DNA of 64,000 nt, taken from Paulownia fortunei (taxonomy: Eukaryota; Streptophyta; Magnoliopsida; Lamiales; Paulowniaceae). Position 1 is the first letter of the stretch. The number at the start of each line of letters is the position of its first letter. The translations under genes were made by a program, and so were the position numbers. The stretch lies in NCBI GenBank assembly GCA_019321725.1, contig CM033108.1, forward strand, positions 18,613,799 through 18,677,798. Direction: 5' to 3'. Positions 34,130-46,528 of the stretch are shown here, one piece after another. Under the pieces are notes generated by a model. It was not told the DNA's origin. It worked only from the letters and a program-made list of their open reading frames with translations, and searched no databases.

Positions 34130-35376
34130 CCAACATCGCCTCTATTATCACTCTTCCACATAAGTTGGCTCATAACGAGAGCCTCATCCATATTCTCCAT
34201 TTAAAAATCCTCATAGTAAAGTTTCAACCTATGGCCATTAGAAACTTTGTATTTAAACTGCACCTGAGGAAAGACATTAGAAATAATAAAAGGACCAACC
34301 TAACGAGAACGCAATTTACCCAAAAATAAATTAAGATATGAATGAAATAAAAAAAAAAGTCCAATGACAAAGTTTTTTCTATAAATCATCCTATCATAAA
34401 ATGCCTTAGCCTTCTCATTGTAGATCTGAGAACTCTCATAAGCATAATTACGAATCTTCTCAAGCTCTTAGAATTGTAACTTCCTTTGTTCCCCTATTGC
34501 ATCCATTTCCATATTGTATTGTTTCATTGCCCACCATGCTTTATTCTCTAGCTCTACCAGGAGGTGACAAGGCTTCCCATAAACTAATCGATAGGGGGGA
34601 CATGCCAATGGGAGCTTTGTAAGCGGTCTGATATGCCCATAAGGTCATCAAAGCGAATGCTTCAATCTTTCATATTCACTTTGATCATTTTCTCGAGAAT
34701 ATACTTGATCTCCCTATTAGAAACCTCCGCTTGCCCACTTTCTGTGGATAGTATGATATGGGAACTCGATGTATGTTGTTATATTTCTTGAATAGAGCTT
34801 CCACTAACCTATTGTAAAAATGGGTGCCTCTATCGCTAATCATGGCCCCGGGCATTCTAAACTTTGCAAAAATGTGGGACTTGACAAAATCTACTACAAC
34901 TTTTGAATCATTAGTCCGAGTGGCTTTAGCTTCCACCCATTTTGACACATAATCAACAATAAGTATAATGTAAACATTACCAAAAGAAGGGAAAAAGGGG
35001 TCCATGAAATCAATGCCCTAAACATAAAAAATTTCAATAATAAGTATAGGAGTTTGTGGCATTTGATTCTTAGGTCCCAAGTTACTTGTCCTTTGACACC
35101 GATCACATGACTTGAATGGTAATAGGCATTTTTGAATAATGAGGGCCAATAGAAACCACTTTCAAGCACCTTGAGGACAGTCTGTTTTGGTCCAAAATGT
35201 CCACCACATTCAAGGGAATGACAAAATTTTAGAATGGAAATAAAATCACTCTCATACACACATATTCTTATCACTTGATCGAAACAATACTTCCAAAGGT
35301 ATGGATCATCCCAAATGTAGTATTTAGCATCACTCTTGATCTTTTCTTTTTGTGCCTTGGTCAATTCATCTGGCAA
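34130..35376 (-). pseudogene. Element H integrase, broken
   Basis: The minus-strand open frame 34894-35376 (160 codons) contains the zinc domain (CHSLECGGHFGPKQTVLKVL, then FYWPSLFK). The frame 34685-35005 contains the core: DPFFPSFGNVYIILIVDYVSKWVEA, then MISDRGTHFYNRL with the second catalytic Asp. Third-Glu region YYPQK is followed by a frameshift at about 34735. The C-terminal domain continues to 34160 (YAYESSQIYNEK, GKLRSR, VGPFIIS near 34290) in several frames. The enzyme would have inserted H cDNA; it is inactive as read. Confidence 0.88.
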
Positions 35377-35429
35377 CCTCTTAGTGACTAAGTAATTAAC
35401 GAAGGGGCTGTCACACTCATTGTTAGAAG

Positions 35430-36760
35430 TTGCTCATCTGGGAAAGATTCATTTAATGGCAACACATCTTTCTCATGTACCAACTGACTAAGGTGGTCCG
35501 CAACCAAGTTCTTAGATCTTTTTTTATCCTTGATTTCCAAGTTAAATTATTGTAAAAAAGGATCCATCGAATAAGTCGGGGCTTGGCATCCTTCTTGGTA
35601 AACAAGTACCTAAGGGTGGCATGATCAAAATAAATAATTACTTTTGCACCAATCAAATAGAAATAAAATTTTTCTAAAGAAAAAATAACCGCCAAAAGTT
35701 CTTTTTCAGTGGTAGAATAGTTGAGTTGGGCATCATTTAAAGTATATGATGTATAGTAAATAACATGAGGAGTTCGCCCTACTCGCTGTCCCAATACGGC
35801 ACCAACTGCATAGTCACTTACATCACACATAAGTTCAAAAGGAAGTTCCCAATTTGGTAGTTAGATGATAGGTGCTGAGGTGAGGAGTTCCTTAAGCTTG
35901 TTAAAAGCTGCCATGCAATTGTCATCAAACTCAAAAGTCACATCTTTTTGAAGCAATCTACACAAATGGGGTGCTATTTTGGAGAAACATTTAATAAACC
36001 TAGGATAAAAACCTGCATGTCCAAGAAAAGAACGAATCTCCCTAACACTAGTGGGCGGGGGTAAAGAACGCATAAGATCAATCTTAGATTTATCAACCTC
36101 AGTCCCCTAGCAGAGATGACATGCCCCAACACTATCCCTTAATCAACCATAAAATAACATTTCTCTCAATTGAGCACAAAATTAGTTTCAATGCATCTTT
36201 GAAGTACAAGTGTAAGGTTATCTAAGCATTTATCAAATAAATCACCATAAATACTAAAATCATCCATTAATACCTCTATGATGTTCTCAATGTACTTGGA
36301 GAAAATGCTCACCATACACCTTTGGTGCATTGCAAAATCCGAATGGTATACGCCGGTAGGCAAATGTACCAAATGGGTAAGTAAAGGTTGTCTTCTCTTG
36401 ATCCTCCAGAGCAATGATGATTTGTTTGTACCCTAAGTAGCCATCAAGAAAGCAATAATAAGTATGACCAGATAATCATTCAAGTATTTGATCAATGAAA
36501 GGTAAAGTATAATGATTTTGTGAGTAGAAGAGTTAAGCTTTCTATAATTAAAGCAAACTCGCCATCTAGTTTGAACTCATTGAGGCACTCTTGGCAATCA
36601 TTTTGTACTACAGTGATGCCAAACTTCTTAAGAACCACTTGAACCGGGCTTACCCACTTGCTATCCAAAATGGGGTAGATGACCCCAACATCAAGAAGCT
36701 TTAATATCTCTTTCTTCACAACTTCCATCATAGGTGGGTTCAATCGCCTTTAGGCCTCCC
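35430..36760 (-). pseudogene. Element H reverse transcriptase-RNase H, broken
   Basis: RT starts near 36743 (NPPMMEVVKKEILKLLDVGV, then YPILDSKWVSP). The palm is frame-broken around 36420-36600. The catalytic motif reads LMDDFSIYG, with MDD at 36259-36267, so both aspartates are kept. A connection segment with SFLGHAGFYPRFIKCFSKIA is at 35861-36073. RNase H is at 35453-35830 (125 codons) with MCDVSDYAVGAVLGQ, TTEKELLAV and YFDHATLRYL, i.e. three catalytic acidic residues of the usual pattern. Confidence 0.9.
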
Positions 36761-36939
36761 TCATGGGTTTGGATCCCTCGTCTAGTAAGATTTGGTGCAT
36801 GCACATGATGGGTTAATTCCTTTAATATCAGTAATGGTCCATCTAACAGCTGTCTTGTACTCATGGAGCACCCTAACAAGCTTAGTCTCTTTATCGGTGA
36901 GATCTTTAGCAATGATAACGGGAAGTGTTTCTTTCTCAC

Positions 36940-37740
36940 CTAAGTACACATATTTGAGATGCTCCTAGAGTGGTTTGAGTTCCAAGATCGGTGCCTGCAC
37001 TACATAATGTGAGTCTCTTATTAGTCAATGACAAAGCAATGTAAGAGATATTATACTGTGTGTTTTGTGAAAATAAGTTCAATCCTTCCATTGATTCCCC
37101 CATATTTTTCAATAGTTGCACATCCATCCTTTACTCTTTCAAGTCCCCCATGTGAAGATTATTCCTTAATACAAAATCCAATCCATCATTGCTAGTCAAT
37201 TCAAACATTTGTTGAGCTATAGAATCAATAATATCAACTGCAAAAATAGAATGCACATCACTAGGATACCTCATAGCTTCAAAAGTATTAAATCTAATTA
37301 CCTCACCATCAAATTCCATAGACAATGTGCCATTATGAACATCAATTTTAGTTCGGGCTATTTTTTGGAATGGTCTCCCTAAGAGAATGGGTGTATGATG
37401 TAGGTATCTATCATCCTCCATCTCAAGAATATAAAAATCCATTGGGAAAAGTAATTCATTCACTTGTACCAAAACATCCTCCACAACTCCTTTAGGGTGT
37501 GCATTTGATCTATCCGCTAATTGGATAATAACACCAGTTTCTTTTAAAGGGCCTAGATTTTAAGAAAACATAAATGGCATATGGCATGAAATTGATTGAT
37601 GCACCTAAATCTGACATGTACTTTTCCAACCTAGTTTTACCAATTGTGCATGGAATGGTGAAGATGCCTGGGTCTTTGCACTTTGGAGGGAGCTTCCTTT
37701 GAAGAACTACTAAAATATTCTCCCACACTCACTTTTTCAT
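36940..37740 (-). pseudogene. Element H aspartic protease region
   Basis: The stretch 37510-37728 has LPPKCKDPGIFTIPCTIG followed by SDLGASINFMP, the usual plant Athila/Tat protease active site (D-L-G-A-S). The stretch 37131-37484 (117 codons) follows in another frame with EDVLVQVNELLFPMDFYIL and ILLGRPFQ, the C-terminal half. A frameshift near 37500 separates them. Unlike elements E and I, the active-site glycine is retained here. Confidence 0.85.
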
Positions 37741-37883
37741 CTCTCCTCAACTTTATTTTGTTGGTGCATAGCTTCTTGAGAAATTTGTCATAGCAAGGCA
37801 CTTGCTTAATATTATTAAGAAGAAGGATGTTTACCTCCATTTTTTGAAAAGTTTCAAAGATCTCCTTTTCTTGCTCCTTTTTC

Positions 37884-39475
37884 TTAAAACTTTGCTAATC
37901 TACTAGGAAAATGTAGAGGTGTTACATAAGTATGAGATAGAGGTTTAGGAGTGGTTACCAACCTTAGATTCTCTTTGACTATGGGTGGTAGATGAGTAGG
38001 AGAATGAGAATCATCTAAGAAAGGGATGGTATTATTTGACTCGCCCTTATCAACCTCCTTGGATACTCCTTTTGTTGGCAAGCTAAGAGACTCCAATTAC
38101 TTCTCGATTCTAAGAGTCATGACACTTGCATTTTTCTTAGGATTCACCATGGGTGGGAAGGTAACTTGCTCAATCCTTGTGTTTCTAATCGATTTAAGCT
38201 AGTGGCCATTTGCCCCACTTGATTCTCACTATGTTGAAGATGGGCTTGTGTGGTTTGTTGAAATTGCATAGTGTTGGTAACAAGTGCTTTCACGAGATCC
38301 TCCACGAATATGCCAGATTGTTATGGAGATTGGAAGAGTGGTGTCGGTTTGGCATTTGAAATAGAACGGGTTGTTGTTAGTTCTCGTATCTCAAATTGGG
38401 ATAATCCCTCCATCCTTCATTATAAGTGTTGGAGAAAGGATTATATTTTTGCCTTGGTTGACCCGAAAAACCACCAATCATATTTGCTTACTCCTTAGAA
38501 CCTTCTTGGAGGGATGGACACATATCCATGGGATGCCCTACTATGCAACATACTCCACATGTTTTGACTTGTTGCCGTACAGCCATTTGTTGTACTAAAT
38601 AGATGAGGTGTGAGAGCTTTTGTTCAAGAAGTGATGCGTTTACCTCAATGACACTCTTAGGTGGTGGCGGTAGATCATTGCGAGTGATGAATTGTTGGGA
38701 ATTTACAGCCATGTTTGCAATTAGATTCTTTGTTCCCTCGTGTGTCTTATCAACTAAAGCTCCTCTACTTGTAGCATCAATCATGCTTCTTTCCATTGGC
38801 ATAAGCCCGTCATAGAAATATTGGATGAGAAATTGATCACTGATTTGATGATAAGGACAACTGGCACACAACTTCTTAAATCTTTCTTAATACTCATAGA
38901 GAGATTCTCTATTGTATTGTCGAATACCATATATTTCTTTTCAAATGCTCCATGCCTTAGATGCTGAAAAATACCTCTCAAGGAACACCCTTCGCGTTTT
39001 ATTTCATGTGGTAATCGTGTTAAATGGTAGATAATAAAGCCACTCCTTTGTCGAATCCTCCAATGAAAAAGAAAAGGCAATGAGTTTGAAGTTTTCTTCT
39101 AAAATGTCTGCCGGTTTTATACTAAAGCACGCGACATGAAATTTCATCAAATGTTTATTTAGATCCTCACCTGCAAAACCATGGAATGTGGGTAAAAGAT
39201 GAATCATCCCAGATTTGAGTTCAAAGCCAGCTTCTAAGTTGGGATAGGTGATACACAATGGTTGATTCTCCAAACTGAAAGCAACTAACTCCTTTAATGT
39301 TCTATGATTATGTGCCATTTCAATAGTTTCAGGTTGATGAGGAGTTTCAGAAGTAAGAGAAAGAGTTTTAGGTGGTGAATTGATTGGAGGTATAGTTGGA
39401 AATGGCGGTAATGGTGGCAGTAGTGTGTTCAAATTAATTCGAATCTACTCACGTCTAAGCTTCAAGTTCTCCGAT
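37884..39475 (-). pseudogene. Element H gag, broken
   Basis: The minus-strand frame 39004-39432 contains a proline-rich start and the capsid segment FELKSGMIHLLPTFHGFAGED, then DSTKEWLYYLP. A frameshift near 39004 leads to the stretch ending in the frame 38488-38871: YFYDGLMPMERSMIDATSRG, the coiled VEVNASLLEQKLSHLIYLVQ-type segment, and an intact zinc knuckle CGVCCIVGHPMDMC (CX2CX4HX4C). The asparagine-rich C-terminal part (NPFSNTYNEGWRDYPN) lies near 38400. This is the most complete gag of the Athila/Tat type in the window. Confidence 0.9.
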
Positions 39476-39575
39476 GAGATAAAACCTGAAAATAACAAGA
39501 AAATAAACTAAATTAAACTAAAAAAAGAAGTAAAACAAAAATTGAAAAGGATAATGAATCAATTAGACGCTTGAT

Positions 39576-39593
39576 TCCTCGACAACGACACCA
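39576..39593 (-). other. Primer-binding site of element H (tRNA-Asp type)
   Basis: On the minus strand TGGTGTCGTTGTCGAGGA, a decayed TGGCGCCGTTGCCGGGGA, six bases after the LTR end ATACCA. Confidence 0.88.
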
Positions 39594-39599
39594 AAAACT

Positions 39600-40701
39600 T
39601 GGTATGTTGTTGTAGGCCTATCAAATTTAAACCTTATCTTCAATAATTTTTAATGAGTATAGAGCGAGTAAGAGTCAATCCCATAAAGATCAAGGCTAAC
39701 TGATTTACTACCGACTCACTAACTAAGAAATGTAACTTCAAAATTGCTAACCTAAATTTAAGATTCAACAAGTAAACTCTAGGAATAAACAACAAATGGT
39801 TCAGAGGGGATTGAATTCAATAACTAAGTCGTAAAAATTAAAACTAATTAAAATGTAAAGCAATCAAAATTAAAATAATAAGCAACAATCGATTAAAGTA
39901 GGTTGAGGTTTCCTTCGCCGCCACTAGACAAAGGGTTGTAATTTTCATATCAATATTTTTAACAACTTATCATTGAAATTATCAACCATAAGTAACAACA
40001 AGCTCTACTACCCCTATCTTTTCTTAGTTGTTCATTAGGTAGAACAAGTTATCTTCCTAATTCTCTACCCACCAAACAACCTAGAACAAACTCTCTAGAT
40101 TTAATTCAATGGATGCATTAAAATAAGAAAGATAGATTGATCTAAGCAGCAACCACACAAGCTCAGGCTATTCAACTTAGGTTATGTTTATCATTGCAAT
40201 TAACAAAAATATCCCATAATCATTAATCACAATTTGCTACCCATGATTAGAAATTTAAGATAATTATGGATCTATAATCTCTAATTTAGTTGTAGGGATT
40301 TCTCAAGCCCAATTAGGTTGCGCACCCAAACAAAGCAAGAAAATACCTATTAAGGCATTAAGCATAGAAAAGTATAAACAACTTCAATTGAGAATTTGAT
40401 CAATAATATCAAATATTTATTTAAAAGAACCCATGTTTAGGGCTTTGAAATCACCCTCAACCAAGAAGCAAGTCCAGCTTAATATGATAAAAAATGACAA
40501 AAAAATTAAAACTAACATTGGGAGCCAAAGAGATTTAAATGTTGAAGAAGATAGTTGAAGTTGATGGTGGAATATGAATGTCTCCTCCTCCAAGCCTCTT
40601 CCACTTTGTTTTCCCTTATGCTCTAAGACACCAAGATTGCTTCCAAAATGTGAATGAATTTAAAGAGTGAATTTGAAAATTGATGTGTGTGTTGAGAGGA
40701 T
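39600..40701 (-). mobile_element. 5' LTR of element H, 3' portion (cut by the inversion breakpoint)
   Basis: Minus-strand LTR sequence that aligns with 43423-45264 from about its position 815 to its end, and ends ATACCA before the primer site. At about 40701 (GAGAGGAT) identity to the H LTR stops and element I sequence begins. The missing first 811 bp are present in inverted orientation at 46776-47586. Confidence 0.88.
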
Positions 40702-41227
40702 CCAAGATAAAAAAGAAGAATGGGATGTTCAATAAAGAAAAATTAAGGGATTGATGAACAAGTTGGTGTTCATTCGTAAAGGTTCTAGTATGATCGTGTA
40801 AAATGGGTAAATTTTAGCTGCAATTTTCCATATATTCCCACCATTCACAATACAAGCTTTGGAAATCGTTTTGATCTTTGATGATATGATCTACCTATAT
40901 TAGTGGAGACTAGTGTGAAAAACAAGCCTATGGAGTTTGGTAAACACTTCAAAAGTAGATCAAATATGAGTAGTTGGCTTTGTAAACCTAACCGAATGAT
41001 AAATAAAATATGATAAACTACTACTTTCACACTCACACACACAAGACCATGAAGTTAAGTGAAACCAATATGCATGTTAACATGTAAACTTGGTTTATTT
41101 TTCTAATCTTTTGAGATGAAAAAAAAAATCTTTCTCGACTTTGGTTACCTAATTCATAGAGGGGTTGTTATTGAGAATTGCATGTTTGATGCTTGAGGAC
41201 AAGCAAATCTTCAAGTTTGGGGGTATT
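40702..41227 (+). mobile_element. 3' internal end of element I with polypurine tract
   Basis: Noncoding sequence ending in GAGGACAAGCAAATCTTCAA and the polypurine tract AAGTTTGGGGGTATT (41213-41227) right before the LTR at 41228. It belongs to element I, whose other half is at 47587-51225 on the opposite strand; the two were separated by the inversion. No coding sequence. Confidence 0.82.
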
Positions 41228-42834
41228 TGATAAGTTTTTTTATACCAACAATTCATATACCTTTTGATTAATATTTAGTTTGTTTTCAAGTATTTTTGTT
41301 ACTTTTTATGCATTTAGTTTGAAATTTTTGTAGGTAATGACAAAAAGGGAAGAAAATGGAATGAAGCCAAAAGCTTGGTTGAAATGTTGAAGAATCTAAA
41401 TTGTGGTGGTACTAATGAAAATTTTCATATTTCAATCATAACTCTTTACTCAAATATGATTTTGACTTGATTCTTAAACCACTAGAAATCCAAGAGATAT
41501 ATCTATAACTTTTATATTTACCACCAAATCCAATTCTATCTATATCAATGAGCAAAACTGAGTTCAAGAGTCAGTACTGGGCTGAATTTTTCTGCTATGA
41601 CACATCATGGTATTTCAAGCATAACTATCTCCAGAGATGTTATATTTAGTTGATTCAAGTACCTATGGAAAACAAAGACATAGAGATGCAATTATTATGA
41701 GACACTAAAAGCTATTTTGGACTATAAAGCATTAAAAATAGGTTTAAAGAGGCTGCAGATGCTGAAGATAGAAAGTTCAGTGCCTAGCTGTGCCAGGCTG
41801 TCCAGTCAGCGCCTACGCATTGCCACATGGATAAAAGGGGCAAAATGGATTTTTTTGCCCTATTTATGGCTTCTCCCATCTAATTTTAAGGACCCTAAAG
41901 AGCCTCCAAAGGTATTCTTGGATATGGGAAGCTGTTCTGGATAAAAAGAAGCATGCTGGACAGAAGGAGCCATTCATGGTGAGAAGAGAGTCATTCTTGA
42001 AGACAAGAAAGGCATTCTTGGAGACAAGGAGAGCTTCAACCATTCCTCTCACTTTACAAATTGGTGAACAATTTCCATGTTCTTTCTTATGTATTTCTTG
42101 AAGTTATATTCATACATGATGAACTAAACTTTCTTTCTAAAGGATGATGTAATCTTATTTGATCATATGTTTTGAATTCCAAACAATATTAGTTCAAGTC
42201 ATTCATCTTGTTTGTGTTATCTTATTTAGTATTGCATCTTGATTAATTGGCCATTAATTAAAAGTGTTTGATATATGATATTCGATACTCAAGAGAGGAA
42301 AGATTATACATGATCATAAAGATAGCATAACCTAGGAATCATAGAGTTGAGAAACTTATGAAACCTTTGAAGTTTTGAAGAAACATTTATTGAACTTTTG
42401 TAGAGTTTTATTTCTTGAGTTTTTTTATAGAGATATTAAAATTCATATTAGAACTTATAATCAATTTGACACTCGAGAGAGGGGATTGATAAGTTTAGGA
42501 ATTCTTAACTTACATGTGTTGTTGACTTGAATTAGTATGTTTTGGAAGGAAGAACATAGGTGATAATTAGGTGAGTCATTCCTCTAAAATTTCTTGTTTA
42601 TAAGGTATTTGTTGTATTATTTTTAAGAACTCCACTCTTGTCTTTACATTTTTTTTATCTTATTCTATTTTGTTTACTAATCATCACTTGATTTTCTAGA
42701 TAAAATTAGGACTATTTGAACTGTAATAGTTGCTGCAATTTTTGATTACAATCCTTGTGGATACTCAACTCAACTCACCATTGTATTAAAACTTGACACC
42801 TTACACTTGCGGTTTGCAAATTATTTCATGAACA
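41228..42834 (+). mobile_element. 3' LTR of element I (1.6 kb)
   Basis: From TGATAAGTTTTTTTATACC to TTTCATGAACA. It aligns with the LTR at 49643-51225 on the opposite strand throughout (for example GGACCCTAAAGAGCCTCCAAA near 41890 and the reverse complement near 50555). Preceded by a polypurine tract and followed by the target duplication GAAGA (42835-42839), which is matched by AAAGA (reverse complement of 51226-51230) next to the other LTR. Confidence 0.88.
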
Positions 42835-43328
42835 GAAGACTTCTGGAGGATCACAGGGGAAGACAAGAGGTGGACCTCTGGTGATTCCAGGAGATGGCCC
42901 TCGAATCGTGTCAATTTATTTTATGATCATATGATTATTGATATTGTTGATAACTCTATCTAATACATAGTAGGTGGGCCTAGGGCCCAGTAATGGAAAA
43001 TGATTTTGAATGAACTATTTTTGATGCATGAGTTTGCATTCTTGTCATGATCTCATAAAAATGCATTACATATATGTTAGATTATTCCTTCAGCACGTAT
43101 GATTTTCACTTACTGAGCATTAACCTATGTAGTTCATGCATTGTAGGTAAGTTTGATGATACTTGAAGCCATGGACTTATGGGGCAAGCCGTTGGAGTTC
43201 CTATAGGTTCTGAGAATCAGTGTGGATGACGACCTATTTGGATGGTTGTTTACTTATTTGATTTTGGAGTATTAAATTTTGGGACTTGTACTGTGTGTTA
43301 CTTTTAAAACTTTTATGTACATGGGTAT
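42835..43328 (+). mobile_element. Solo B-type LTR, 3' half, shortened copy
   Basis: Aligns in reverse with 1800-2300 of the B1 LTR and directly with 45466-46340: GAGGTGGACCTCTGGTGATT-like and AGTAGGTGGGCC strings are shared. It starts at the insertion point of element I and stops at CATGGGTAT (43328), where a deletion relative to 46340-46672 joins it to an E-LTR piece. Confidence 0.82.
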
Positions 43329-43422
43329 TAGATTGCCACTTATCCCTTAAAATTCTGCACATTTTTTTCCAGCATTGGACCACTGGTACTGTGGCACGAG
43401 GTACCCTATTTTTCGGGCGCTA
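43329..43422 (-). mobile_element. E-family LTR piece (shortened copy)
   Basis: Ninety-four bases matching 46679-46775; both read, in reverse, like 57660-57760 of the E LTR (CAGCATTGGACCACT, GAGGTACCCT). It joins the H LTR at 43423 in the same way as 46775 joins 46776, evidence that both are copies of one junction. Confidence 0.82.
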
Positions 43423-45264
43423 TGATAAGTTCATATTTTTATATATTTTGTATTAATTTCTCTATGTCTTTCTTGCTTTGTTCTTCTTAAGATTATGTTT
43501 TTATTAATGTTTTGTGTGTGATAGGAGTTTGGGAATCAAAATATTGAAAATGAGTTAGAATGAAGTTGAAGTAAACATTTTTGGGCCAAATCTCATTAAC
43601 ACGGTGCCACTGTGGTAGTTTTTGTATTTTGGGAATAATTTTCTAATATAAAGCCCCGTTGACATGATTCTTAGCTCATTGGGAAGATAAGTGATAGATG
43701 TACAACTTTTAAGTTGATAACTTATCCCATTTCAATTGATTTCAAAGAGAAACATTTGGTTAAAGAGTCAAAAGTGCACTGAAACTTCTAGATATGATAG
43801 TCTCAGTATTTTTTAGCATAACTTTCTGTACAAATGTGATATTGATATGATTCAAGTAGTTAAAGAAATCTAAGAGATATGACTAAAATTGTTATGCAGA
43901 TACCAAAAGCCAATTCATCATAGAAAGAGGTCAAAAATTAGTTGAAATGGGCTAAATAGTGTTAGAACATTGAACTGAAGGAACAAAAATAGCAGCAGCG
44001 GTGCTTAGGCGCCAAAACAAGGCCCCTAGGCGCTATCCGTATAACAAAATTTATTTCTTTACTTGGAGTTGTGACAATTGGCCCTTCACACCTTTTGGCA
44101 CATATTTTTGATACGTATACACTAGATACATATATCACACCACACACTTTACAACACACTTTACTCACTTTACAACAAATCACAACGCACGTTACAGACT
44201 TTACAACAAATCACAACACCATCTCACACTTTTTGAAATGACACTATCCTCTCAACACACACATCAGTTTTCAAATTCACTCTCTAGATTTATCTTATTT
44301 TAGAAGCAATCTTGGGGTCTTGGAGCATCAAGGAAGACAAAGTAAAAGAGGTTTGGAGGAGGAGACATTGATAATCCACCATCAACTTCAACTATCTTCT
44401 TCAACCTTTAAATCTCTTTGGCTCCCAATGTTATTTGTTTTAATTTTTTTTATCATTTTTTATCATGTTAAGCTAGATGTCCTTCTTACTTCTCAATTGA
44501 AATTGTTTGTGTTTCTCTATGCTTAATGTCTTAATGGATATTTTCTTTCTTTGTTTGGGTGTGCAACCAAATTGGGTTTGAAAAATCCCTACAACTAGAT
44601 ATCTTGAATTTCTAATCATGTGTAGTAAATTATGATTAATGATTATGGAATATTTTTAATAATTGCAATGAAAAACATAACCTAAGTTGAATGACTCGAG
44701 CTTGTGTGGTTGTTGCTGAGATTAATCTATCTTTCTTATTTTAATGCATCTATTGAATTAAATCTAGCGAATTTGTTCTAGGTTGTTTGGTGGGTGGAGA
44801 ATTAGGTAGATAGTTTGTTCTACCTAATGAGCAACTAAGGAAAGATTGGGGTAGTAGAACTTGTTATTACCTACGGTTGATAATTTCCATTATAAGTTGT
44901 TAATTATATCGATATGAAAATTACAACCTATTATCTAGTGGCGGCGAATGAAATCTCAACCTACTTTAATCGATTGTTGCTTGTTATTTTAATTTTGATC
45001 GCTTTACATTTTAATTAGTTTTAATTTCTACGACTTAGTTATTGAATTCAATGCCCCCTAACTGTTTGTTGTTTATTCTTAAAGTTTACTTGTTGAGTCT
45101 TAACTTTAGGTTAACAATTTTGAAGTTAAATTTTTTAGTTAGTGAGTCGATAGTAAATCAATTAGCCTTGATCCTCATGTGATCGACTCTTACTCGCTCT
45201 ATACTCATTAAAAAAATTATTGAACAGTAAGGTTTGAATTTGATAGGCCTACAATAACCAACCA
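43423..45264 (+). mobile_element. Complete LTR of H family (duplicated copy, 1.84 kb)
   Basis: Starts TGATAAGTTCATATTT and ends AATAACCAACCA. The same family as 31834-33113, 39600-40701 and 46776-47586, and the only uninterrupted copy. It carries an ACTTTACAACAAATCAC minisatellite near 44150-44230 and is followed by a primer site and 12 bp of leader, so it is a duplicate of the 5' end of element H. Confidence 0.88.
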
Positions 45265-45270
45265 AGTTTT

Positions 45271-45288
45271 TGGGGCCGTTGCTGGGGA
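45271..45288 (+). other. Primer-binding site of the duplicated H 5' end
   Basis: TGGGGCCGTTGCTGGGGA, two or three changes from the plant tRNA-Asp-type site. It is followed by ATCAAGAGTCTAATTG, which equals the H leader after 39576 read on the minus strand, and then breaks off into B-type LTR sequence. Confidence 0.88.
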
Positions 45289-45300
45289 ATCAAGAGTCTA

Positions 45301-46528
45301 ATTGGCCACTACTAGGGTATTGAGGCCTGTGTGGCTTATTTATATGATATTTTAGGGTGCCACGAGTATTACTTCTCGGAGGATCATAGGGGTTGACAAG
45401 GGGTGTGCCTCTGGTGGTCATGAGAGGGTCGACCACTTGACTGTGACCTTATTGATGCTGCTGGTGAGAAAACTTCTGGAGAATCATAGAAGAAGACAAG
45501 AGGTGAACCTCTGGTGATTCCAGGAGATGGCCCCCGGACCGTGTCAATTTATTTTATGGCCATGTGATTATTGAGATTGTTGAGAGCTCTATCTGGTGCA
45601 TAGTAGGTGGGCCAAGGGCCTAGTAATGGAAAATAATTTTGAATGAACTATTTTTGATGCATGAGTCTCACTGATAGTAGAACTCAGAGCAAAAGAACTC
45701 GTAAATCTTGAATATATATGCCTGAAAGTGAGAGAGTCTTAAGGTCAGGGCCAGGCTCCAATAATGGGCTTACACCTCAGCCTATTGGTGGCCCGCCCAA
45801 TGTTAGCATTCAAATCAATTCTCATCCCTAGCCCTAAAAGGTGGACACACTGACGTGACAGCCAGAAGACCTCAGCCGCAGCACGACAACAGAATGGATA
45901 GTCACTAAAGAAAGGATATCTGACTATCCAATCTTCCTCCCACGCAGCCATACAGAGAAGTCACTGCCGTCCCTGTAGTCATATCTACCTACTGGGAACT
46001 CTGACGAAGAACCGGTCATCCAAAATCTAGAATGGACCATTGCATTCTTATCATAATCTCATAGAAATGTATTGCATATATGTTAGATTATGCCTTCAGC
46101 ATGCAAGATTTCACTTACGGAGCATTAGCTCACATAGTTCATGCATTGTAGGTGAGTTTAATGATACTTGAAGCCATGGACTTACTGGGCAAGCCGCTGG
46201 AGTTCCTACAGGTTCTGAGGATCAATGTACATGGATGATGACTTGTTGGGTTGGTTGGTAGCTTATTTAATTTTGGAGTCTACTATATTAAATTTTGGGG
46301 CTTATAATATGTGTTACTTTTAAAACTTTTATGTACATGGGTATGTAAATATTGTGGTTGTTATAGGTCCTCTGTAGGTATATATATTAGTTTGTGAATG
46401 AGAAAATAGTTTATTATTTATTAATATATTATAGGGAGAAAACAAAAAATAATTCATGCATGCACACAGGTTCTATCATGTCAAATTATACTATATATAT
46501 ATAGTTGTGTAGTAATGGGGGTGTTACA
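45301..46528 (+). mobile_element. Solo B-type LTR, 3' half, full copy
   Basis: Aligns with the reverse complement of 1473-2450 (B1 LTR). It begins at GGCCACTACTAGGG next to the H leader and ends TGGGGGTGTTACA at 46528. The flanking TAGAG (reverse complement CTCTA) pairs with TTCTA at 52874 as a target duplication of the original LTR. It contains a foreign 373-bp segment (45667-46039). Confidence 0.85.
45667..46039. mobile_element. GC-rich 373-bp insertion of unknown identity
   Basis: The sister copy reads GATGCATGAGT directly into TTGCATTCTT (about 43019-43040). Here those two halves are separated by 373 bp that are clearly richer in G and C than the neighbourhood. On the minus strand the segment begins TGGTCC, has a TATA-like GCATATATATTC near its other end and a CTATCA close to the end, so a small solo LTR is possible, but no target duplication is visible. 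A 68-codon minus-strand frame (45745-45951) has no recognisable domain. Confidence 0.55.
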
